Assembly (NCBI GenBank): GCA_964487895.1
Contig: CAZASM010000030.1
Location: 1-9,730, forward strand
Direction of reading: 5' to 3'
Source of the DNA: CAYYYA01 sp964487895
GTDB taxonomy: Bacteria > Patescibacteriota > Patescibacteriia > UBA1558 > 2-01-FULL-52-15
Length of the DNA: 9,730 bases
The notes beneath the pieces were generated by a model. That model had not been told where the DNA came from and did not search any database. It saw only the letters and a program-made list of their open reading frames with translations. Positions 5,691 to 9,730 of the stretch are shown here, piece after piece. The first letter of the stretch is position 1. Every line of letters begins with the position of its first letter. The position numbers were made by a program, and so were the translations under genes.

Positions 5691-6153
5691 CCTGAGCTAC
5701 ATTATTCTGACTACCACAGTTGATGGTCGAAACGTGAGGTAGTTTACTGTTACTGAAGTTAGCGAGACTATAGCCATAAGCAGGTACAGAATATACTTTA
5801 CCATCAATTGTGATGGTTTTTTTCGTACTGGTACGATTATCCAACATTAGGGTAGTATTGTTTTTCACTGTTTTACGTGTCGGATTGGATTGGCACTGTG
5901 TGTTGAATTGCAACATATAACCTTCATATTTTGCTAGAGCTTGTTCGTAGGTTAGTGTTCCTGTGGTTTTTGTTACGGTCTTGGTCGGTGTTTTAGCGGA
6001 TGGTGTCGTGGTCGCAATATTTGGTAAAATAGGTTCTGGTGTCACGATTGGGCTGGCCGCCTTGTATTCAAGTGCGATTGCAACAATGGCTACAATCAGA
6101 ATAATTCCGAAGCCAAGAAACATCGGCTGATTATCTTTGAAATTAATTTTCAT
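5677..6153 (-). CDS. Membrane-anchored protein with a beta-rich, cupredoxin-like outer domain
   Basis: A 158-aa product, no established function. Residues 12-28 form one hydrophobic segment after a short basic N-terminus, so it is probably anchored with the C-terminus outside. A Pro/Thr-rich linker spans about 34-66. A short helix (TYEQALAKYEGYMLQFNTQC) follows, then a beta-rich domain: TLMLDNRTSTKKTITIDGK, YSVPAYGYSLANF, LPHVSTINCGSQNNVAQVTI. The strand pattern resembles small cupredoxin-like domains, but the copper ligand set (two His, Cys, Met) is absent. Cys87 and Cys146 could form one disulfide. The TAG stop lies inside the last codons of the convergent nuclease gene. A promoter at 6188-6216 would give a leader of about 27 nt without an evident SD. 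Confidence 0.78.
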   Translation of the reverse strand: MKINFKDNQPMFLGFGIILIVAIVAIALEYKAASPIVTPEPILPNIATTTPSAKTPTKTVTKTTGTLTYEQALAKYEGYMLQFNTQCQSNPTRKTVKNNTTLMLDNRTSTKKTITIDGKVYSVPAYGYSLANFSNSKLPHVSTINCGSQNNVAQVTIQ

Positions 6154-6187
6154 AGAAGTATCGTTAACTACTTACTAAATAAGGCTA

Positions 6188-6216
6188 AGTATACTGCTTA
6201 TTGTTATTAATAACAA
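6188..6216 (-). promoter_or_regulatory. Promoter of the 5677-6153 gene with palindrome over the -35
   Basis: On the minus strand TTGTTA (6216-6211) and TATACT (6193-6188) are separated by 17 bases. The predicted +1 is near 6181, 27 bases upstream of the ATG. The -35 box forms one end of the perfect palindrome at 6201-6216. Confidence 0.55.
6201..6216. repeat. Perfect 16-bp palindrome in the divergent intergenic region
   Basis: TTGTTATTAATAACAA is its own reverse complement. It is flanked by gctt (6196-6199) and aagc (6217-6220), which extend the inverted repeat after one unpaired base. It lies between two divergently transcribed genes, over the -35 box of the leftward one, and is a candidate operator. 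The rest of 6154-6374 holds only AT-rich promoter-like sequence. Confidence 0.5.
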
Positions 6217-6337
6217 AAGCTTGGTGCTGACGTATCGTGCCTCTACTTCATATTGACGTTGAAAGTCGTTGTTTATTACTACGAGTGTTTTAGCTAAAAT
6301 GTTAGTAAATTGGTTAATTTCATTTTTTCAGCTATAC

Positions 6338-6366
6338 TTGGTTATATTGTAAAATGTAACTAATTA
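6338..6366 (+). promoter_or_regulatory. Possible promoter of the 6375 gene
   Basis: TTGGTT (6338-6343), 17 bases, and TAATTA (6361-6366) lie eight bases before the ATG at 6375, again near-leaderless. A rival pair, TTGGTT (6311-6316) with TATACT (6333-6338), would give a longer leader. The region is very AT-rich, so the assignment is weak. Confidence 0.35.
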
Positions 6367-6374
6367 ATATCATT

Positions 6375-7019
6375 ATGAAGTTTTTCTCTATTTCGCTGAC
6401 CTTATTACTCTTAATCAGTAGTGGATTAGTACAAGCAGCTGAGCCGCTTGTCTCTGGATCGGTACCAGCTGGTAGTACAACTGGTGTTACTGTGGAAGTT
6501 GAGACTGTACCTATAGACACCACCTCAGAGCCGGCTGTCGAAAGTTTTTCGCCTATTATTCTTGATGTTGTAGCTGTTCAGAAAAATCTAGCAGACCAGA
6601 TCGCTACTTCAACGAATGACTTATCTGTTCCTGGGGTGGCGAATTCAGCAATAGAATTGCAAGAATATGCTGCTTTTTTAACTGGTGCTAATTTGTCAGT
6701 CAAATCTCTCACTATCACTAACGAGAACATTAAGTTAGGTTTCGAATTGCCAGCTAAGCTATTCTTTTTTATCCCAATTCACTATACAGCTGTTATTACT
6801 GTAGATCGCTCAGGACATTTGCAAGATTTTTCTACTCCTGGTTGGTTATTTTTTGCTCATGATGATGCTGGTGCCACAAAGACTGTTGTCAATACAGCCT
6901 TAGAGAAATTAGTTACGGCTTTGGCTGAATCAACAAATCCGCCACTGTCTATATTTTTGTTAAAACAAAAACAACTGTCAGTTACACTATTAGCGCTGAA
7001 TAAGTTGACTAAGTGGTAA
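6375..7019 (+). CDS. Secreted protein of unknown function
   Basis: A 214-aa protein with a clear signal peptide: MKFF, a hydrophobic core, then LVQA-AEP with likely cleavage after about residue 21. A low-complexity Ser/Thr/Val/Pro stretch follows (about 25-60). The C-terminal half (about 92-200) is alpha/beta: EYAAFLTGANLSVKSLTI, LGFELPAKLFFFIPIHYTAV (121-140) and GWLFFAHDDAG. This pattern of a short helix then strands ending in FxPxHYT recalls uncharacterised secreted proteins in CPR genomes, but I know no function. There are no cysteines. It has no SD at its start and is followed after six bases by another envelope gene, with which it probably forms an operon. Confidence 0.82.
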   Translation: MKFFSISLTLLLLISSGLVQAAEPLVSGSVPAGSTTGVTVEVETVPIDTTSEPAVESFSPIILDVVAVQKNLADQIATSTNDLSVPGVANSAIELQEYAAFLTGANLSVKSLTITNENIKLGFELPAKLFFFIPIHYTAVITVDRSGHLQDFSTPGWLFFAHDDAGATKTVVNTALEKLVTALAESTNPPLSIFLLKQKQLSVTLLALNKLTKW

Positions 7020-7025
7020 TTTTTT

Positions 7026-7607
7026 ATGTCGGCAAAGTTTAACTCACCTATTGAACGCCTCGGTCATGCCTCAGGCATCACTGGTTGGGGCTGGCTTTTT
7101 ATTGGCTTAGTGATTATTGGAGTTCTGATAGCTGGTTGGTTTGGTTATTTTTATTGGCAAAATAATCTTCTCTCTGGTAATAAACAGCTTCTTGATAACT
7201 CTGCGGGCAGGCAGGAGATGCTGGTGTACGTCAAATCAATTGAACAGCAAGAGGGTAAATATTACGCCACCATTGATCCAATTGAATGGTTAACTGGCAG
7301 TCAAGCAGAGCAGCAAGCTCAAGCTGACGGCGTGTGTCAAGCTAGCTCAACTAGCTGTCTAACTCACGGTTTCTATTTGCGTAATACCACCACAACAACC
7401 TCCATGGTCTTATTAAATCAGCAAGCTGAGATTATGATGCAGAGCTTGTCGTCCAGCAGCAGTACACCGCGTTGGGATGAGCCTATTTCTTTTGAGCGTT
7501 GGCAAGGTTTATTCTCAGAGTCAAATAGTCGCTGGTATGAGGTGCCCTTTATATTGTCTGTCAGCGACAATGAAGTGTTAAATATTCGAGAGCAGTATTT
7601 GCCGTAA
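7026..7607 (+). CDS. Membrane-anchored extracellular protein of unknown function
   Basis: This product of 193 aa begins with a short cytosolic stretch, then a transmembrane segment (about 22-44, rich in Gly/Ile/Trp), and an extracellular domain. That domain contains YYATIDPIEWLTGSQAEQQA (79-98), then C104 and C111, which could form a disulfide. GFYLRN (115-120) follows, and it ends VSDNEVLNIREQYLP. The signature D-x-IEWLTG...DG...GFYxRN...EQYLP is one I recall from uncharacterised secreted or lipoprotein domains of Gram-positive-like bacteria. No function is known to me. It starts six bases after the preceding stop with only a T-run between and no SD, so translation is likely coupled to the upstream secreted-protein gene. 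Length and termini look complete. Confidence 0.82.
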   Translation: MSAKFNSPIERLGHASGITGWGWLFIGLVIIGVLIAGWFGYFYWQNNLLSGNKQLLDNSAGRQEMLVYVKSIEQQEGKYYATIDPIEWLTGSQAEQQAQADGVCQASSTSCLTHGFYLRNTTTTTSMVLLNQQAEIMMQSLSSSSSTPRWDEPISFERWQGLFSESNSRWYEVPFILSVSDNEVLNIREQYLP

Positions 7608-7642
7608 GAGAGGGTTCTAACTGACCATGGCAGTAGTGTTTA

Positions 7643-7740
7643 CCTCCCCTTTCGAAGGGGAGGAGAGGTGGGGTACATATAATTATTTACTTCAGATTAT
7701 TGTTGTACTACCTCCCCAACCCCTCCTTACTAAGGAGGGG
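7643..7740. repeat. REP/REPIN-like pair of GC-rich hairpins
   Basis: Two strong palindromes lie in the gap after the envelope operon. One is CCTCCCCTT-TCG-AAGGGGAGG (7643-7663). The other is CCCCTCCTTA-C-TAAGGAGGGG (7720-7740). They are in opposite orientation: the first is followed by GGTGGGGTAC and the second is preceded by GTACTACCTCCCC. The AT-rich middle is about 30 bp. GC-rich palindromes paired head-to-head like this are typical of REPIN or MITE-like dispersed repeats. No transposase gene is present, so it would be non-autonomous. Neither hairpin has a downstream T-run on the plus strand. Confidence 0.7.
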
Positions 7741-7776
7741 AAAAGACAAGCTTAAAGTTCGGCATTTTGTTACCTC

Positions 7777-7805
7777 TTGCTATTTTCAAGCCTTTATGGT
7801 ATGCT
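7777..7805 (+). promoter_or_regulatory. Promoter of the RRM protein gene
   Basis: TTGCTA (7777-7782), a 17-base spacer, and TATGCT (7800-7805) preceded by TGG make a -35 / extended -10 promoter. The predicted +1 is near G7812, giving a leader of about 135 nt, far longer than other leaders in the window. Confidence 0.55.
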
Positions 7806-7811
7806 TCTTTT

Positions 7812-7946
7812 GTTCGTCGTAGATCCAAATAATGCTGATGTAAGTCAGTATTAGCCCAAGGTTAATAGTAAGTTCCAACTTCTTTCGCCGAAAGCTAAGA
7901 AAGGTCGTTCTACGAGATCGTTTAATTAGTTAAGTATACGTATATA
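7812..7946 (+). promoter_or_regulatory. Putative structured 5' leader of the RRM gene
   Basis: TCGTAGA (7817-7823) can pair with TCTACGA (7909-7915), closing a domain that starts five bases from the predicted +1. Inside are small hairpins: CTGA/TCAG (7835-7848), AAGT-TCCA-ACTT (7870-7881) and CTTTC-GCC-GAAAG (7882-7894). No SD is visible before the ATG; 7935-7944 is the palindrome TATACGTATA. The fold was read by eye, not computed. Confidence 0.4.
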
Positions 7947-8240
7947 ATGGCAAAGAAGTTGTATATCGGTGGCGTTTCTTATAACACCACTAATGACAGT
8001 CTGAAGGCAGCTTTCGCACAAGCTGGAAACGTAGAATCTGCTAGCATCATCATGGATAAGATGACTGGTCGTTCTAAAGGTTTCGGTTTCGTCGAAATGG
8101 CTACTGAAGAAGAGGCTCAAGCAGCAATCGCTATGTGGAACGGCAAGGAACTAGACGGCCGTATGATCCGCGTCGATGAGGCTAAGCCTATGACTGATCG
8201 TCCAGCTCGTGGTAATGACCGCGGCGGTTGGAATCATTAA
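7947..8240 (+). CDS. Small RNA-binding protein with a single RRM domain
   Basis: A 97-aa protein consisting of one RNA recognition motif and a short tail. The RNP2 motif is LYIGGV (5-10) and the RNP1 motif is KGFGFVEM (44-51), with the aromatic residues that stack on RNA (Y6, F46, F48) present. The spacing is typical of the beta-alpha-beta-beta-alpha-beta fold. The tail RPARGNDRGGWNH is Arg/Gly-rich, like bacterial and cyanobacterial Rbp proteins, which are often cold-induced RNA chaperones. It uses codons such as GGT, CGT, AAG and AAC more than its neighbours, suggesting high expression. The MAKKLYIGG start matches the family. It is monocistronic: an own promoter with a long leader, and a strong terminator at 8296-8335. 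Specific RNA targets cannot be inferred. Confidence 0.95.
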   Translation: MAKKLYIGGVSYNTTNDSLKAAFAQAGNVESASIIMDKMTGRSKGFGFVEMATEEEAQAAIAMWNGKELDGRMIRVDEAKPMTDRPARGNDRGGWNH

Positions 8241-8254
8241 TTTGTTTCTCTAAC

Positions 8255-8278
8255 CTGTAGCTACTTCGGTAGATACAG
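8255..8278 (+). other. UUCG-loop hairpin in the RRM gene 3' UTR
   Basis: CTGTA (8255-8259) pairs with TACAG (8274-8278), and after a G-A mismatch CTAC (8261-8264) pairs with GTAG (8269-8272) across TTCG. No T-run follows, so it is not a terminator. It may stabilise the mRNA end ahead of the terminator. Confidence 0.5.
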
Positions 8279-8295
8279 CTAAATCTCAAATTTCT

Positions 8296-8335
8296 AAACA
8301 CTCCCTGATTATTTTCAGGGAGTGTTTTTGTTTTT
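8296..8335 (+). terminator. Strong intrinsic terminator of the RRM gene
   Basis: AAACACTCCCTGA (8296-8308) and TCAGGGAGTGTTT (8315-8327) form a perfect 13-bp stem with loop TTATTT. The T-rich tract TTTTTGTTTTT ends at 8335. It is the best terminator in the window. Confidence 0.93.
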
Positions 8336-8341
8336 CTAACA

Positions 8342-8421
8342 TAGCTTATTAGTAAGTTAGGTTTTTAGCTTATTAGTTCATACTACTGATTAATGAGAAG
8401 CTTGTCCTAATAAGCTAAAAA
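8342..8421. repeat. Direct and inverted copies of TAGCTTATTAG
   Basis: TAGCTTATTAG occurs at 8342-8352 and 8366-8376, and its reverse complement at 8407-8417. The second and third copies extend to a perfect 15-bp inverted repeat, TTTTTAGCTTATTAG (8362-8376) against 8407-8421, with a 30-base loop. The loop contains AAGCTT. No gene lies in 8241-8506; this structure, the hairpin and the terminator account for most of it. On plus-strand RNA the stem is followed by GCTACTGCC, not a T-run. Confidence 0.7.
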
Positions 8422-8467
8422 GCTACTGCCTAAATAACCGTGGCTGAGGTCGCAATGACAGTCAAAA

Positions 8468-8485
8468 TAGAGTATAGTTACTCTA
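8468..8485. promoter_or_regulatory. Palindrome over a -10-like box upstream of the Cys-rich gene
   Basis: TAGAGTA (8468-8474) and TACTCTA (8479-8485) flank TAGT. The -10-like TATAGT (8473-8478) lies inside. No convincing -35 box is found at 16-18 bases. It could be an operator/promoter for the gene at 8507, whose ATG has no SD. Confidence 0.35.
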
Positions 8486-8506
8486 TGATTATTAATCTTT
8501 GATTAT

Positions 8507-9133
8507 ATGAAAGCTTTTGTTATCGCTCTACTTGGTTTAGCCTTTATTGGTATTTTTGCCTATGTAGCTTGGGAACCGATACAGCAGGCTCTTGCTCCTA
8601 AGGTTTTAGCGCCATCGCCGACAAATGGTGTTGTAGCTGATTTTCAATCCTGTCTCGACAATGATAATCCAGTGACCGAAGGTAATCCTCGGACCTGTAG
8701 CGCTAACGGTAAGATATATACGGAGACTAAGGTAGATGTTAATCCGAATGGTTGTCGCGAGAATGCAAACTGTGCTACTGGACAGTTTTGTAATCAAGGA
8801 TTGTGTCAGGACTTGTCTTATAATAATTCCTGTTCAGCTGATGATGATTGTCAGTTGGTCAATCAGTTGATTGGTTGGGGTTGTTGCTATGCTGGACAGT
8901 GTGATCCGATTGATTATAACCAGTCTAATTGGGTAGCTGTCAACGGAGCAAACTTTACGCAACAACAAGCTAAGTATTGTCCAACTAAAGCACAATGTGG
9001 CCCTATGCCTGGCTGTCCTTCTAAGATAATTCCTACTAATTTTGTAGCTGCTTGTCAGCAGGGAGTTTGTGTCAAAACAGAGAAGATTACTCCTGTGCCG
9101 AAGAAAAATCCACCGCTCGAACCAAATAATTAA
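8507..9133 (+). CDS. Membrane-anchored cysteine-rich extracellular protein
   Basis: The protein has 208 aa. Residues 1-22 are an N-terminal hydrophobic anchor or signal (MKAFVIALLGLAFIGIFAYV). The remainder holds 16 cysteines (49, 64, 83, 89, 95, 100, 109, 115, 126, 127, 132, 158, 164, 170, 183, 188), enough for eight disulfides. The first module (DFQSCLDNDNPVTEGNPRTC, then GKIYTE) resembles a small secreted-protein motif with consensus C-x-GxPV...PRxC...G..(Y/F).E. The second (NCATGQFCNQGLCQD) resembles an EGF/dickkopf-like knot. The third carries GWGCCYAGQC and more Cys pairs, and a Pro/Lys tail follows. The role is unknown; a disulfide-stabilised surface or binding protein is inferred. No SD precedes the ATG. 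The DUF2207 gene follows after 21 bases, probably in the same operon. Confidence 0.85.
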   Translation: MKAFVIALLGLAFIGIFAYVAWEPIQQALAPKVLAPSPTNGVVADFQSCLDNDNPVTEGNPRTCSANGKIYTETKVDVNPNGCRENANCATGQFCNQGLCQDLSYNNSCSADDDCQLVNQLIGWGCCYAGQCDPIDYNQSNWVAVNGANFTQQQAKYCPTKAQCGPMPGCPSKIIPTNFVAACQQGVCVKTEKITPVPKKNPPLEPNN

Positions 9134-9140
9134 TTCAGTC

Positions 9141-9146
9141 AGGAGA
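9141..9146 (+). promoter_or_regulatory. Shine-Dalgarno site of the DUF2207 gene
   Basis: AGGAGA lies nine bases (counted from AGGAG) before the ATG at 9155. It decides that start. It is notable because most other genes here have no SD; this one is internal to an operon, where a leaderless start is impossible. Confidence 0.8.
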
Positions 9147-9154
9147 ACTCTCAT

Positions 9155-9730
9155 ATGTTGAAAAAGCTATTATTTGCACTGTTATTTAGTGGAGCTAGTT
9201 TATTATTTGTTAGTACGGTCCAAGCAGAGTCGATTAGTAGCTTTAACTCAGACATTCAGGTTCAGACGGACGGTTCAATAGTAGTTCAGGAGACTATTAA
9301 ATATGACTTTGGTGATCTGCAACGCCACGGAATTTTTCGTAATATTGACTTGAAATCAGCAGGTATTAGTTCAAAATTAGTTATTGATAATCTTGTCGTT
9401 GACGACGGGCAAGGTAGTGATTGGCCCTTTCAACTGTCACAGACAGGGGATCAACTTCAGGTGAAAATTGGGCGTGCTAACGAAACTGTGACTGGCCTCC
9501 AAACATATCACATCCAGTATCGTGCGCAGAACGCCCTGGGTTCGTTTACTGATTACGATGAATTATATTGGAATGTCACTGGTAATAGTTGGGAAGTGCC
9601 GATAGAACGGGTTAGTGCTCGTATTTCTTTACCGCAGAGTCAGTCAGTGGAGTCTTTAAGTCTCTACTGCTATGCGGGGTTATCAGGTAGTACGACGCAG
9701 TGTCAACAGGCGCAGCTTGATGTTGCTGAT
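9155..9730 (+). CDS. DUF2207 membrane protein, N-terminal part (cut by window end)
   Basis: An open frame of 192 codons continues past the window. A signal peptide (MLKKLLFALLFSGASLLFVS, likely cleaved after VQA at 24) is followed by the typical DUF2207 start: SISSFNSDIQVQTDGSIVVQ (26-45), then YDFGDLQRHGIFRNI (50-64). Next come IGRANETVTGLQTYHIQYR (105-123) and DELYWNVTGNSWEVPIE (135-151). These motifs fit the family very well. Full-length members add transmembrane segments and often a Gly/Ser-rich tail beyond the part seen here. They are predicted envelope proteins without a settled function. The frame follows the Cys-rich gene by 21 bases with a good SD, so the two are probably co-transcribed. 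Confidence 0.93.
   Translation, partial: MLKKLLFALLFSGASLLFVSTVQAESISSFNSDIQVQTDGSIVVQETIKYDFGDLQRHGIFRNIDLKSAGISSKLVIDNLVVDDGQGSDWPFQLSQTGDQLQVKIGRANETVTGLQTYHIQYRAQNALGSFTDYDELYWNVTGNSWEVPIERVSARISLPQSQSVESLSLYCYAGLSGSTTQCQQAQLDVAD

Noticed and set aside
6332..6523. Minus-strand open frame over the start of the secreted protein gene
   Set aside because: It overlaps a convincing signal-peptide-encoding sequence on the plus strand and has no start signals.
7643..7740. CRISPR-like repeats or a plus-strand terminator at the GC-rich hairpins
   Set aside because: The two units are inverted and differ in sequence, with only two copies, and neither is followed by a T-run on the plus strand.
7796..7822. 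Short ATG-to-TAG frame just upstream of the RRM leader
   Set aside because: Its ATG overlaps the predicted -10 region, so it would not be in the transcript.
7926..8120. Minus-strand open frame opposite the RRM gene
   Set aside because: The RRM motifs on the plus strand are unmistakable; the antisense frame is a by-product.
8834..9154. Minus-strand open frame opposite the Cys-rich gene
   Set aside because: The plus-strand protein has an ordered Cys pattern and an N-terminal membrane segment; the antisense frame has neither.

Overview
The window looks like a chromosomal segment of a Patescibacteria (CPR) genome. It has moderate-to-low GC with Leu/Ile codons ending in A/T, and compact small genes. 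It also carries a 255-aa PD-(D/E)XK protein whose whole layout I associate with CPR genomes, a DUF2207 protein, and many one-TM or secreted proteins of unknown function. Most genes lack a Shine-Dalgarno sequence, and several promoters sit so close to the start codon that the mRNA should be almost leaderless. The lineage is inferred from family memory and genome style; there is no rRNA or marker tree here.

Layout. Positions 1-830 (minus) hold the N-terminal 276 codons of the replicative helicase DnaB, with its own promoter at 840-868. Upstream on the same strand is tRNA-Lys(UUU) at 955-1030, with a promoter at 1155-1183 and a terminator at 905-930. Between that promoter and the tRNA lies about 100 bp flanked by a 13-bp direct repeat of the tRNA's own 5' end. 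From 1291 on the plus strand, a P-type II cation ATPase overlaps a small anchored DUF7282-like protein. Next comes an isolated GC-rich cassette (4413-4880): consensus promoter, TSS-proximal hairpin with a U-run, strong SD, a 101-codon unknown gene, and a strong terminator. A PD-(D/E)XK nuclease-like gene follows and runs tail-to-tail with, overlapping by 14 nt, a minus-strand anchored protein (5677-6153).

After a divergent intergenic region with a 16-bp perfect palindrome come two plus-strand envelope genes (6375-7607), then a REP-like pair of GC-rich hairpins (7643-7740). A small RRM RNA-binding protein (7947-8240) has a putative 135-nt structured leader and a strong terminator. After a palindrome-rich gap, a 16-cysteine anchored protein and a DUF2207 membrane protein (cut by the window end) form a two-gene operon.

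Together these are housekeeping replication/tRNA functions on the left and mostly cell-envelope functions on the right. I see no complete defence system, prophage, IS element or CRISPR array. The points most worth a second look are the tRNA-end duplication, the repeated near-leaderless promoter spacing, the atypical GC-rich cassette, and an unusual lysine in the ATPase M6 ion-site motif.
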